In this document: positions 53,106 through 62,109 of the stretch, in pieces | Layout of the letters: each line of letters begins with the position of its first letter | How positions within the stretch are numbered: the first letter of the stretch is position 1 | Assembly (NCBI GenBank): GCA_945957395.1 | Contig: CAMFKE010000003.1 | Span: 248,001-312,000, forward strand | Reading direction: 5' to 3' | Length of the DNA stretch: 64,000 nt | Origin: an uncultured Opitutia bacterium | GTDB taxonomy: Bacteria > Verrucomicrobiota > Verrucomicrobiia > Opitutales > UBA953 | Program-made: the position numbers and the translations under genes | Notes under the pieces: model-generated | Told to the model about the DNA's origin: nothing | Database searches by the model: none | What the model saw: the letters and a program-made list of their open reading frames with translations, nothing else

Positions 53106-53218
53106 CGTGGTCGGATCGGGGCGGCGTGCCGGCGCAAGGGCGGGTGATATTTCCCGCCGACCCTCGAATCAACGCGGCGTGTGCGAGCGGCTCGTGAAAG
53201 ACCGCCCCGTGCGCCGAT

Positions 53219-53252
53219 GAAAAAGCCCGCCCGGTGTGACCGGGCGGGCTTG
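53219..53252 (-). terminator. Terminator of the GH2 gene
   Basis: On the minus strand GCCCGCCCGGT pairs with ACCGGGCGGGC around a 4-base loop followed by TTTTT, 17 bases past the stop. Confidence 0.85.
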
Positions 53253-53268
53253 TGCGGGACGGGATAGC

Positions 53269-56200
53269 TCACTTGGCGTTGAGCGTCACGGCGGCGGGTT
53301 CGAGGCCCTCGGCGGTGGCGACAACCCGGATTCTCCCGGGCTCGCCGCGCTTCGGGCGCACGATGGCCAGCGCGAGTCCGTTGAACGCCTTGCGCTCGGC
53401 GCCCTGGAACGACTCGAAGCTCGTCGGGTCGCCGTTGTCGGTGGCCACGAGCTCGGCGGGGCCTTCGACCTTGAAGGTCACCTTGTCGGAGGCGCGCGGC
53501 GCGAGGGTGCCCGTCTTGTCGAGCACGCGCAGCGTGAGGAAGGCCAGGTCCTTGCCGTCGGCCTTGAGCTCGGCGCGGTCCGCGGCGAGCGCGAGCTTCG
53601 CGGGGTCTCCGGCGGTGCGCTGCGAAGCCTCGGCCCACTTGGCGCCCTTGCGGTAGGCGACGAGCTTGAGCTCGCCCGGGGCGTACTGCACATCGTCCCA
53701 GCGCAGGCGGTGGTCGGTCGCGCCGCGCTTCTTGCGGCCCAGCGACTTGCCGTTGAGGAACAGCTCGGCCTCGTCGCCGGAGGTGTAGGCGTGGACCGGC
53801 ACATTCTGGCCGACGCGCTCGGGCCAGGTCCAGTGGGGGAGCAGGTGCGCCACGGGGAGCTCGGGGCGCCAGCGGGCCTGGTAGAGGTAGTAGCGGTCCT
53901 TGGGGAACCCGGCCAGGTCGATGATGCCGAAGTACGAGCTGCGCGAGGGCGACTTGTCGCCCATCTTGGCGATGCGCTCCAGGTGCGCCTGCTTCTCCGC
54001 CTCCGTGTGGAAGTTGGTCAGCGTGGACTTGTCGCTGTTGTACGGCGTGGGCTCGCCCAGGTAGTCGAAGCCGGTCCACACGAACTCGCCCGCCACGGCG
54101 GGCCCCGTCTTGTCGAGGTGGTTGAACTCGTGGTCGGGGCGGTAGGCCCAGCCGGGCGCGTAGAGGTCGTAGGAGCTGACCTGGTAGTTGAAGAAGCCCT
54201 TCGATTTCTCGTCGGACACCGGGAAGAAGTACTCGCCGCGCGAGCTCACGCACGAGGAGGTCTCGGAGCCGATGACGGGCTTTCCGGGGTTCTTCTTCAT
54301 GAACTCCGCATAGAGGTGCGGCTTGTAGTTGTATCCGAAGACATCGACGGCGTTCTGCACGCCGTTGAAGCCCGCGTTGGGCTGGTCGCAACCGATGCCC
54401 ACCGGGCGCGTGGCGTCCTCGCGCCGGATGATGTCGCGCAGCGCGGCGGCGGTCTTCGGGCCCTCCTTGGCGTTGCCCGATTCCGGGATCTCGTTGCCGA
54501 TGCTCCAGAGCACGACGCTCGGGTGGTTGCGGTCGCGCCGGATGAAGTCGGCGAGGTCGCGCTCGTGCCATTCGTCGAAGTGGCGCGAGTAGTCGTTGGA
54601 CTTCTTGGCGTGGCGCCAGCAGTCGAAGGCCTCGTCCATGACGACGAAGCCCATGCGGTCGCACAGGTCGAGCAGTTCGGGCGTGGGCGGGTTGTGCGAG
54701 GTGCGGATGGCGTTGCAGCCCATGGCCCCGAGTATCTCCAGCTGCCGGCGCAGGGCGCGCGTGTTCACGGCCGCTCCGAGCGCGCCGAGGTCATGGTGCT
54801 GGCACACACCCTTGAGTTCGAGTCGTTTTCCGTTGAGCAGGAAGCCCTTGTCGGCGTCGAAGGCCGCGGTGCGCACGCCGAAGGTGGTGTCGAGCGTGTC
54901 GACCGGCTTTCCCGCCAGGCGCACCGTGGTGCGCGCGGCGTACAGGAAGGGCGACTCGGGGCTCCACGCCGCGGGCGTCGCGATCTGCGCGACCAGCGCG
55001 ACGGGCGTCCTCTCGGCGCCGGCGGGTAGGTTGATTTTGGATACGACGGGGGCGCCGACCGGGCGCGGCGCTTCGGCGCCGCCCACCCCGAGGGCGAACA
55101 GCCGCGTCTCGACCACCGCTTCCACGGGGCGCTCTCCGGGGTTTTCCAGTTCCGCGAGGACCTTGACCTGCGCGGCGGCGGAGGAGATCTCCGGCGTGCT
55201 CACGAACACCCCTTCCGGCGCGAGGCGCACGGCGTTCGTGGCGACCAGGCGCACATGGCGGTAGATGCCGGCGCCGGGGTACCAGCGCGAGGACTCGGGC
55301 GGGTTGTCGAGCCGCACCGCGACCGTGTTCTCGGCGCCGACCTTGAGGTGCCTGGTGAGCTCGACCTGGAAGGAGGCGTAGCCGTACGGGCGCTCGCCGA
55401 CCTTCACGCCGTTGATCCACACCTGCGCGTGCGACATGGCGCCGTCGAACTCCAGGAACACCCGCTTGCCGACGAGCGCGGCGGGGGCCTTGAAGCTCTT
55501 GCGGTACCAGCCGATGCCGATCCACGGCAACCGCCCGGTCTCACCGGGCACCTCGAAGGTGAACGGGCCCTCGACCGCCCAGTCGTGAGGCAGGTCGAGC
55601 TTGCGCCACGACCTGTCGTCAAAGTTCGCGGCGTCGGGCGAAGGGTCGGCGGAGGCGAGTCGCTCGCGCCGCAAGGGCTTGCCCGCCGCGTCGGTGAAGG
55701 CGACCTCGCGCACGCTGGCCCAACGGCCGCCGGGCAGCCCGGTGGTGCGCACGCGCACATGTCGGTGCGTGCCGGCGACCTTCACGGCCTTGCCGGATTC
55801 GCCGGGGGCGTCGGCGAGTTTTTTCCAGGACTTGCCGTCGGACGAGCCCTCGATCGCCGCCGTGTATCCGGATTTCTCTTCCCAGGTGACGGCGACGGAG
55901 CCGAGCGCGACGGGCTTGCCGAAATCAAACGCCAGCCATTGGTTCGCCGAGGCGTTCGACGCGCACCAGCGGGTGCCGGCGGCGCCGTCGAGCGCGTTGC
56001 CGGCGGGGTTGTGTCCCTCTTCGGAGGAGGCCGAGGAGGTGATGGTCCACGCCTCGCCGCCGGGCTCGCGCACGACGCCGGATCCGGGGATGCGGCCGAA
56101 GCGGGCGAAGCGCCAGCCCTCGTCGAAGGATTCCACGAGGCGCGCCTTATCGCCGAGTCCGAGGTCCGCGAGTTCGGGTGCTGCCGCGGGCGCCCAGCGA

Positions 56201-56274
56201 TCGGGGGCGGGCGCGGCGATGAGCGGGGCGCAGGCCAGGGCGGCCGGAATGATCAGGAGTCGGTGCAGAGGCAT
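53269..56274 (-). CDS. Secreted GH2 glycosidase (beta-galactosidase type) with F5/8 C module
   Basis: 1001 residues with a signal peptide (MPLHRLLIIPAALACAPLIA). An F5/8 type C (discoidin) module occupies about residues 75-195 (GAAGTRWCASNASANQWLAFDFG). The GH2 sandwich domain (LDLPHDWAVEGPF, GGIGWYR-like IGIGWYRKSF), immunoglobulin-like domain and TIM barrel follow. The acid/base is Glu595 in SIGNEIPE and the nucleophile is Glu671 in IGSETSS; TSHNPPTPELLDLCDRMG is also diagnostic. C-terminal DUF4982-like beta domains finish the chain. Beta-galactosidase is the likeliest activity, but relatives include beta-glucuronidase and beta-mannosidase. It is followed on the same strand, upstream, by the GH123-like gene. 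Confidence 0.92.
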   Translation of the reverse strand: MPLHRLLIIPAALACAPLIAAPAPDRWAPAAAPELADLGLGDKARLVESFDEGWRFARFGRIPGSGVVREPGGEAWTITSSASSEEGHNPAGNALDGAAGTRWCASNASANQWLAFDFGKPVALGSVAVTWEEKSGYTAAIEGSSDGKSWKKLADAPGESGKAVKVAGTHRHVRVRTTGLPGGRWASVREVAFTDAAGKPLRRERLASADPSPDAANFDDRSWRKLDLPHDWAVEGPFTFEVPGETGRLPWIGIGWYRKSFKAPAALVGKRVFLEFDGAMSHAQVWINGVKVGERPYGYASFQVELTRHLKVGAENTVAVRLDNPPESSRWYPGAGIYRHVRLVATNAVRLAPEGVFVSTPEISSAAAQVKVLAELENPGERPVEAVVETRLFALGVGGAEAPRPVGAPVVSKINLPAGAERTPVALVAQIATPAAWSPESPFLYAARTTVRLAGKPVDTLDTTFGVRTAAFDADKGFLLNGKRLELKGVCQHHDLGALGAAVNTRALRRQLEILGAMGCNAIRTSHNPPTPELLDLCDRMGFVVMDEAFDCWRHAKKSNDYSRHFDEWHERDLADFIRRDRNHPSVVLWSIGNEIPESGNAKEGPKTAAALRDIIRREDATRPVGIGCDQPNAGFNGVQNAVDVFGYNYKPHLYAEFMKKNPGKPVIGSETSSCVSSRGEYFFPVSDEKSKGFFNYQVSSYDLYAPGWAYRPDHEFNHLDKTGPAVAGEFVWTGFDYLGEPTPYNSDKSTLTNFHTEAEKQAHLERIAKMGDKSPSRSSYFGIIDLAGFPKDRYYLYQARWRPELPVAHLLPHWTWPERVGQNVPVHAYTSGDEAELFLNGKSLGRKKRGATDHRLRWDDVQYAPGELKLVAYRKGAKWAEASQRTAGDPAKLALAADRAELKADGKDLAFLTLRVLDKTGTLAPRASDKVTFKVEGPAELVATDNGDPTSFESFQGAERKAFNGLALAIVRPKRGEPGRIRVVATAEGLEPAAVTLNAK

Positions 56275-56320
56275 GGTGGAGGGGTGCCGGTGAGCGTGGT
56301 GGTGGCGGAAATCATGGCGA

Positions 56321-56355
56321 GAAAAGGCCGCCCGGTGGTCTCCGGACGGCCTTGC
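56321..56355 (-). terminator. Terminator of the GH123-like gene
   Basis: On the minus strand AAGGCCGTCCGG pairs with CCGGGCGGCCTT around a short loop and ends in TTTT. This implies that the GH2 gene downstream has its own promoter. Confidence 0.8.
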
Positions 56356-56366
56356 GGGGGCGCAGC

Positions 56367-58526
56367 TCAGGGTTTGAGCACCGCGGCGGCTTCGTCGATG
56401 GCGTCGGTGGCGGCTTTCACATCGCCGGCGTGCACGCCGGATTTTCCGCCGCGCGGCCAGGAGAAGTCCTTCAGCGCCTCGTCGACCTTGGACATGGCGG
56501 CCTTGGCGGCAGGGGTCGGGTTCTTGAGGGCGGCTTCGCGCAACAGTCGCACTTTCTCGAAGTCCTCGAGGCCGTCGCGGAGGCGCTCGAAGCGGATGGA
56601 GCTGCGGTTGCCCGGGTACACCAGGAAGCAGTCGCCGGAGGGCCAGGAGGTGAAGTCGGTGGAGTCGAGCGGGTTCTCGACCCAGGAGTTATAGGCCCAG
56701 CGGAGGAAGCCGTCGTATCCGCGCGCGGCGGCGAAGAGGCCGAGCCACTCGGATTCGGCGGGCGGTGAGAAGGTGAAGCTGTTGGGAACCATCGGTCCGC
56801 AGCAGACATAGAAGGTCGTGCGCCTGCCTTCGCTGCGGCGCGCCTCGAGCAGGGCCTCGTTGAATTCGCCGGTGGTCATGATGACCGGCGAGACATCGTC
56901 GATCTGCGCGTTGAGGTCGCTGCGGTGGTTGATGGCGGAGGCGACCTTCAGCTCCGGCGCGTGCTTGGCGAGAAGCGCGAGCGTGGGGCGCAGGAGGTGG
57001 TCGGGGCGCTCGTCGATGCCGACGCGGGTCTTTTCAAGCCAGCCCTTGGCGCGGAGGTGCGCGGTGAAGTCCTTCAGGAAGGCGGCCCAATGCTTCTCGT
57101 ATTCGGGCGTGCCGGGCTTGAGTTCAAGGGTGTCGTGAACGCCGCGGGCCTCGTCGAGGTAGGCGAATTTCAGCGACCACGGGATCATGGTGTAGCAGTG
57201 GATGCGGGCGTTTTCGAATCCGCATTCCTTCTGCATGAACTCCACCCAGCGGTCGAAGACCGAGTAGTCGTAGCGCCACGAGCCGTCGGCCCTGCGTCGC
57301 CACTCGATCATGCCGCGGAAGCGGTCGTAGGTCTGGCCGGCCCAGGCCTCGTCGATGAGCGTGCAGGTGATGGTCTTCTGCCCGGCGTCGGCGAGGCGGC
57401 TCATGAGCGGTTTCATCAGCGCGAAGTGCTCGGCGGACCACATGGGCACATCGTGGTAGCGCGCCACGGCGTCGGGGTGCTGCCAGAGGTCGAAGTGCAC
57501 CTTCCAGTCGCGGGGCTCGGGGAGCGTGGCGGGCAGCACCTCGGTCATCACCGGCACCTTGGTCGTGCCGGAGGCGGAGCGCACGAGAATCTCGCCGACA
57601 TAACGGCCGGGCGCGGCGTCGCGCGGCACATTCACGGCGACCCACACGGGGCGGTTCGTGCCCGGGGCAAGGTCCAGCGTGGTCTCCGTATCCAGAATGT
57701 CGGAAACGACTTTGCCTTGGGCGCGCACGAAACGCACGAAGTTGAGGCTGACGGGCAGCGTCCTGCCGCCGGAGCCGCGCAGTCCCGCGCAGGCGACGGA
57801 GGTCTCGGGTTGGGCGGCCGGGGCGGCGAGCACGAGCTGGCCGTTGGCGCGCTCGCCGCGCCAGGCGCGCAGGGCGAGGCCCTTGGCGGCGGGGGCTGCG
57901 CTCACGGCGCCGGTGGGCGGGTAGCGTTCGTCGGTCGAGCCGACCAGGGCGACCATCGCCTTGTCGGGGAGTTTTGCATACGCCTCCATCTCCACGATGT
58001 GGGCGCCGTTGGCGGCTCCCTTGGAGTTGCCGGTGACCGTTACGCGCAGGTGGCGCGCCTCGCGCGGGGCGAAAGTGAAGAGGAACCCGTCCTCGGGGGC
58101 GGTGATGGAGTTCGCCGTGTGGTCGGCGAGCGTGAACCAGGATGCGCCGTCGAGGGAGCCCTCGACCTTGAACTGGTACACGCGACCGTCGGAGCGGTAG
58201 GGCTTCACGCGCACGGCGGAGAGGTTTTTGCGCGCGCCGAGGTCGGCGGCGATCCAGGCGGGAAGTCCTTCGCAGGCCCAGTGGTCGTTCTCGTCGTCGT
58301 TGCCGTTGACGGCGCGCGCGGGCGTCTTGTCGGACCAGTGGCCGGAGGCGCTCACCTTGGCGTTTAGCAGGAGGTTCTCGGCGCCCGTGGCGCCCGCGTT
58401 CTTCGGAAACGGCGGCTCGTAGGGGGCCTTTCGGGCGGGGCCGGCGTGGGCGACGGCGGCCAGGGAGATGCCGATGGCGGACAGTATGTGCGCCCCGGCA
58501 AGGGCGCGGCGGGGTAGGTGGGGCAT
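56367..58526 (-). CDS. Secreted DUF4091/GH123-like glycosidase with F5/8 C module
   Basis: 719 residues with a signal peptide (IGISLAAVAHA before residue 30). Residues about 45-190 are an F5/8 type C module (NAKVSASGHWSDKTPARAVNG; RHLRVTVTGNSKG). A beta-rich linker domain leads to the catalytic (beta/alpha)8 part with VHFDLWQHPDAVARYHDVP and the pair Asp505-Glu506 in VGIDERPDH, matching the Asp-Glu catalytic pair of GH123 beta-N-acetylgalactosaminidases. GFLRWAYNSWVENPL and DGLEDFEKVRLL are DUF4091 hallmarks. GalNAc release is inferred from the family. It probably acts with the GH2 and GH29 enzymes on host-type glycans. Confidence 0.88.
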   Translation of the reverse strand: MPHLPRRALAGAHILSAIGISLAAVAHAGPARKAPYEPPFPKNAGATGAENLLLNAKVSASGHWSDKTPARAVNGNDDENDHWACEGLPAWIAADLGARKNLSAVRVKPYRSDGRVYQFKVEGSLDGASWFTLADHTANSITAPEDGFLFTFAPREARHLRVTVTGNSKGAANGAHIVEMEAYAKLPDKAMVALVGSTDERYPPTGAVSAAPAAKGLALRAWRGERANGQLVLAAPAAQPETSVACAGLRGSGGRTLPVSLNFVRFVRAQGKVVSDILDTETTLDLAPGTNRPVWVAVNVPRDAAPGRYVGEILVRSASGTTKVPVMTEVLPATLPEPRDWKVHFDLWQHPDAVARYHDVPMWSAEHFALMKPLMSRLADAGQKTITCTLIDEAWAGQTYDRFRGMIEWRRRADGSWRYDYSVFDRWVEFMQKECGFENARIHCYTMIPWSLKFAYLDEARGVHDTLELKPGTPEYEKHWAAFLKDFTAHLRAKGWLEKTRVGIDERPDHLLRPTLALLAKHAPELKVASAINHRSDLNAQIDDVSPVIMTTGEFNEALLEARRSEGRRTTFYVCCGPMVPNSFTFSPPAESEWLGLFAAARGYDGFLRWAYNSWVENPLDSTDFTSWPSGDCFLVYPGNRSSIRFERLRDGLEDFEKVRLLREAALKNPTPAAKAAMSKVDEALKDFSWPRGGKSGVHAGDVKAATDAIDEAAAVLKP

Positions 58527-58643
58527 GGTCGGAGAGGGGGTGTTCTTCCGACCAGACCGGCTTGAGCCGGTTGCGGTTCCGTCTGCGGCGAATTTGCCCG
58601 GGAATGAGTCGTTTGGGCGCGCGAGCGTTCGCGCGCGCGGGCC

Positions 58644-59600
58644 TCACCTGGAGGCGGGCTTGAGGCCCGGTTCGTTCGTCTGAAGCAGGTCGAGCAGCTT
58701 GCGTCGGGTCGCGTCGAGCGCGGGCGTGGCGGAGGCGGCGATGAGCTTGCGCGCCTCGGCTGCTCGGCCCAGCAGGATGAGCCATTTGGCGCGGTGCAGC
58801 GAAATCACTTCCTTCTCGGCGTCCGATTTGGCGTCGCGGGCGATGGCGTCCCATTCGGCGAGAGCGGCCTTGGCGTCCGGTTTGGCGACCTCGTGGTGGG
58901 CTTCGGCGGCGCGCCAACGGAAGCCGGCCTCGGCGGGCTTGAGGCGTGCGGCGGCGGCGAAGTGGGCGAGCATGAGCGTGTCGCGCTCCGCGCGGGAGAG
59001 GGTGTTGTTTTGGATGAGCGATTCGCCGGCGATGGAGAGGAATTCGGCGAGGTCGTAGTGGTATCGAGGCTCCTGCGGGGCGATCTCGGCGGCGCGGCGC
59101 AGCAGCGGCAGGGCTTCGGCGAAATCGCCGTTTTCGGCGAGGTGGGCGCCCATCTGGTGCTTGGCGACGGCGAGGTTTGGCGAGTTGCGGTCGGCGCGCA
59201 GGAAGGCCTTGAAGGCGAGGTCGCGCTCGCCCACGGCGCGCAGGAACTTGCCGTAAAGGAGGAGGGCCTCGGTGTCGTCGGGGTTGTCGCGCAGGAGCCG
59301 CTCGTATCGGGTGAGCAGTTCGCGCACGCGGCGCTCCTTGTCGGCCTGGGGGATCGCGGTCTCGCGCGACTCCTCGGCCTTCGCGAAGGCGTCCAGGAGC
59401 GTTTTGCCGTCGGCGACGAGTTCGCGCAGCTCGTTGGCGCGGCCCTGCTCGGCGGGCGTGAGGGAGGCGTCGGGGGAGGGCGCGTTTCCGGTCGCGGGTT
59501 GAGGCTCCGAGGCCGCGGCCGGAATGCCGGCGGCGAGGGTCAGGAAGCAAATGAGGTGGCGCACCGACGGTCGTGCGCGGGGATATTTCGCCGTTTGCAT
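58644..59600 (-). CDS. Exported TPR protein
   Basis: 318 residues from the ATG at 59600, which gives a signal-like stretch (HLICFLTLAAGIPAAAS). Several TPR units follow: EALLLYGKFLRAVGERDLAFKAF, NLAVAKHQMGAHLAENGDFAEAL (each read as helix pairs) and PRYHYDLAEFLSIAGE. TPRs mediate protein contacts; no partner is evident. A longer frame would overlap the FmdB gene and is rejected. It lies 10 bases after the FmdB-type gene and is likely co-transcribed with it. Confidence 0.8.
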   Translation of the reverse strand: MQTAKYPRARPSVRHLICFLTLAAGIPAAASEPQPATGNAPSPDASLTPAEQGRANELRELVADGKTLLDAFAKAEESRETAIPQADKERRVRELLTRYERLLRDNPDDTEALLLYGKFLRAVGERDLAFKAFLRADRNSPNLAVAKHQMGAHLAENGDFAEALPLLRRAAEIAPQEPRYHYDLAEFLSIAGESLIQNNTLSRAERDTLMLAHFAAAARLKPAEAGFRWRAAEAHHEVAKPDAKAALAEWDAIARDAKSDAEKEVISLHRAKWLILLGRAAEARKLIAASATPALDATRRKLLDLLQTNEPGLKPASR

Positions 59601-59610
59601 CGCAGGGGCC

Positions 59611-59826
59611 TCAGTGGGAGCCGCAGCCGCCGGAGTTTTTTCCGCAGGGGCAGCAGGGGCCGGTGTGCACATGGTCGGCCTTCAGTCCTTTCGCCGCGAA
59701 TGTCGAAAACTCCTTGGAGAGCCGTCGGCCGCCGCAATGCGGGCACACGGGCGTGTCCGAGGCGGACTTCACGAGAATCTCGGCGGTTTTTCCGCAGTCG
59801 GCGCAGGTGTATTCGTAGAGGGGCAT
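59611..59826 (-). CDS. FmdB-type zinc ribbon protein
   Basis: 71 residues from the ATG at 59826. The start MPLYEYTCADCGKTAEIL and the pair CADC/CPHC form the FmdB/CxxC regulatory zinc ribbon. The tail is unusually rich in Cys, Gly and His (HVHTGPCCPCGKNSGGCGSH), giving a possible second metal site. FmdB proteins are small predicted regulators of unclear target. It is the first gene of a pair with the TPR gene and is divergent from the site-2 protease across repeat element 4. Confidence 0.88.
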   Translation of the reverse strand: MPLYEYTCADCGKTAEILVKSASDTPVCPHCGGRRLSKEFSTFAAKGLKADHVHTGPCCPCGKNSGGCGSH

Positions 59827-59838
59827 GGGGCGAGACAA

Positions 59839-59947
59839 CGTGAGAAGCGTGAATGGTGAAGTGTGAAATGGGCGGAGGCGGGTCGGTCGGGAAAAGCGCG
59901 GCCGGCCGCATTTCGCCATTCACACTTCCCCGTTCTCACTTTCGCTT
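59839..59947. repeat. Inverted word-repeat element 4 between divergent genes
   Basis: The left arm 59839-59872 (GTGAGAAGCGTGAATGGTG, AAGTGTGAAATGGG) is complementary with mismatches to the right arm 59912-59947 (CGCCATTCACACTTCC, CCGTTCTCACTTTCGCTT). The loop of about 40 bases contains GCGCGGCCGGCCGC. The arms end 12 bases and 7 bases from the two divergent start codons (59826 and 59955). Confidence 0.7.
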
Positions 59948-59954
59948 CGCGCCC

Positions 59955-60677
59955 ATGGATCCCGCGACGCTCGAAAACCTGCGCCAGGCGCTGCTGCTCT
60001 TCATCGTGCTGCTGCTGAGCATCTCCCTGCACGAATACGGGCACGCCAAGGCGGCCGACCTGCTGGGCGATCCGCTGCCGCGCGCGCAGGGGCGTGTGAC
60101 GCTCAATCCCGTGGCGCACTGGGACCTGCTGGGCACGATCATCATACCGGCGGCCATGATCCTGCTGCCGGCGCTCATGGGCTCGGCGCTTCCGTTCGCC
60201 CTGATCGGCTGGGGCAAGCCCGTCATCATCTCGCTGCCCAATCGCAAGACGCGCGTGCGTGACGACATCCTGATCACGCTGGCGGGTCCGGGCATGAACC
60301 TGCTCATCGCCGTTTTCGCCGTGGTGGCCGGCGGCCTGTTCTTCCGGTTCGCCAACGCGGGCCATGTGCCGCTGCCGGACGAGACGCTGCAGCGCATCGC
60401 CAATTTCGCGCAGCTCTCGATGTCGATGAACCTCTTCCTGCTGGCGTTCAACCTGGTGCCGCTGCCGCCGCTGGACGGTTCGCACATCCTGCGTCACGCG
60501 GCGCGCATGAAGGATGAGACCTACCATTGGCTGGCGCGCAACAGCCTGTGGATCATGCTCATCCTCATCAATATCCCCGTGGGCGGACGCAGCCTCATGG
60601 GTTGGCTGGCCACGCCCTTCCTGCTCGTTTTCGGCGTCCCCCTCGGCGTGCTTTTCGACTTCATCGCCGGGGTCTGA
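59955..60677 (+). CDS. Site-2 protease family (M50) membrane metalloprotease
   Basis: 240 residues from the ATG at 59955, with about six hydrophobic helices. The zinc motif HEYGH (about residue 25) sits in the first helix, LITLAGPGMNLLIAVFA is the conserved central helix, and PLPPLDGSHIL supplies the third ligand aspartate. There is no PDZ domain, as in the small S2P subgroup. Such proteases cut within membranes, often in signalling. No clear partner is adjacent, though an ECF sigma module lies about 0.9 kb away. Confidence 0.92.
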   Translation: MDPATLENLRQALLLFIVLLLSISLHEYGHAKAADLLGDPLPRAQGRVTLNPVAHWDLLGTIIIPAAMILLPALMGSALPFALIGWGKPVIISLPNRKTRVRDDILITLAGPGMNLLIAVFAVVAGGLFFRFANAGHVPLPDETLQRIANFAQLSMSMNLFLLAFNLVPLPPLDGSHILRHAARMKDETYHWLARNSLWIMLILINIPVGGRSLMGWLATPFLLVFGVPLGVLFDFIAGV

Positions 60678-60690
60678 GGGCGCTTTCGGC

Positions 60691-61374
60691 TCAGGCCATG
60701 TAGGGCAGGCAGGCGGCCAGGCAGCGGGCCTCCTCGTCGCTCATGGGCGACGAGGCGTTCTCGGCGTCGAACGCTTTGCGTATCTTGGCGACCAGGGCGG
60801 CTCGCGCGACGGGGTCGTTTTCGATGCGCCCGATGTCGGCCTGCTCGCGGCGCAGCACGCGCGCGGCGCATTGGGAGACGGGCTTCACGCGGGCGTATTT
60901 CACATCGTGGCTGCGCACGATCGGCACGATCGGGTGGTCGAGCAGCGGAAGGGGCAGCGTGCCGCTATTGAAGAGGAAATGAGCGAGGCCGTCGGAATCC
61001 ACCGGGCCGGCATAGCCCGGCCAGGGGGCCTTGTTGGGCGTGAAAATCGCGGCGCGCCGGTCGGCGTCGGGGTGGGCGAGCCGGAGTCGAAGCACGAGGC
61101 GCAGGAAATTTTTGCAGCCCAGGTCGTGATTTTTCGGATACGCTGTGCGGGCGAACGCCACGCCCAGCCGGGCGACCTCGGGGTCGACCGAAGGGAACCG
61201 CGCGGTGCAGTCGGCGCGCGTGTCGCGCAGGTCGATGTAGGCGCGCAGCATGTCGCGCCACCCCGCCTCCGGCTCGGCCGCCTTGGGCGCCGGCTGCTCC
61301 GGCTGCGCCGCGGGAAGGTTCGCGGGAGCGCCGGCCAGAAGGGCCGCCAGGGCGAGCGGGGCGAGTCGATTCAT
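60691..61374 (-). CDS. Exported protein of unknown function
   Basis: 227 residues from the ATG at 61374, giving a signal peptide (MNRLAPLALAALLAGAPANLP). The mature part has six cysteines, including CTARF, CKNFL, QCAARVL and CLAACLPYMA at the end, which suggests disulfides in the periplasm. A proline-rich linker precedes a mostly helical domain. No family is recognised. It is convergent with the protease gene (13 bases between stops) and divergent from the sigma factor gene, so it might be a target of it. Confidence 0.68.
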   Translation of the reverse strand: MNRLAPLALAALLAGAPANLPAAQPEQPAPKAAEPEAGWRDMLRAYIDLRDTRADCTARFPSVDPEVARLGVAFARTAYPKNHDLGCKNFLRLVLRLRLAHPDADRRAAIFTPNKAPWPGYAGPVDSDGLAHFLFNSGTLPLPLLDHPIVPIVRSHDVKYARVKPVSQCAARVLRREQADIGRIENDPVARAALVAKIRKAFDAENASSPMSDEEARCLAACLPYMA

Positions 61375-61539
61375 GGGGCGGCGAATGTTTCCGGGTATCC
61401 CCGGCCGCGCAAGCCCGGGACGGTGAATCGCGAGTGAGGAATGGCCGGTTGAAAAACCTTGGCGTGCGCGCCCGCGCGAAATGATATTCGAAGGACGACC
61501 GGACGGCGGTGTTTCGCTTTGTCCGGCCCCCACTGCGCG

Positions 61540-62064
61540 ATGACCGATCCAGCCCCGAAGACTCCTCACGCCGACGAGACCGCCGACTGGCGCAACTGGA
61601 TCGCCGAACACGGGCCGCGTCTGCTGCTGTGCGCGCGCCAGTACACACGCACCCCGGCGGACGCCGAGGACGCCCTGCAGGAGGCCCTTGTGCGCTACTG
61701 GCGGCACCAGCGGCATCTGCCGGGTGACCGCAACGCCCTTATCCTGACCTCGCTGCGGCGGGCGGCGGTGGACCGTGCGCGCAGCGAGAGTCGCCGGACC
61801 AACCGCGAGCAGGCGGTGCTGGTGCTGGAGGGCGACCCGGTGGAATGGTTCGACCCCGAGCCGGCGGAACGGGAGCGGGCGGTGGAGGCGGCGCTGAAGC
61901 GGCTGCCTCCGGAGCAGCGCGAGGTCGTGGTGCTCAAAATATGGGGCGAGCTCACCTTTGATGAAATCGGCAGGCAGCTGGAGATTTCGCCCAACACGGC
62001 GGCGTCGCGTTACCGCTACGCGCTGCTGGCTCTGAAAAAACATCTCGCCGAACATGCGATTTGA
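61540..62064 (+). CDS. ECF-type RNA polymerase sigma factor
   Basis: 174 residues from the ATG at 61540. Region 2 reads LLLCARQYTRTPADAEDALQEALVRYW (split at TPAD), and region 4 reads RLPPEQREVVVLKIWGELTFDEIGRQL followed by NTAASRYRYALLALKKHL (each split in the text), which are the standard sigma-70 family segments. It directs RNA polymerase to a small set of promoters. The next gene, 45 bases on, encodes a membrane-anchored protein that is the likely anti-sigma partner, and a PDZ protein follows. Confidence 0.9.
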   Translation: MTDPAPKTPHADETADWRNWIAEHGPRLLLCARQYTRTPADAEDALQEALVRYWRHQRHLPGDRNALILTSLRRAAVDRARSESRRTNREQAVLVLEGDPVEWFDPEPAERERAVEAALKRLPPEQREVVVLKIWGELTFDEIGRQLEISPNTAASRYRYALLALKKHLAEHAI

Positions 62065-62109
62065 GCGATCGGCGACGCTTACACCTCCGGACCTCCCCGC
62101 CTTTTTGCC

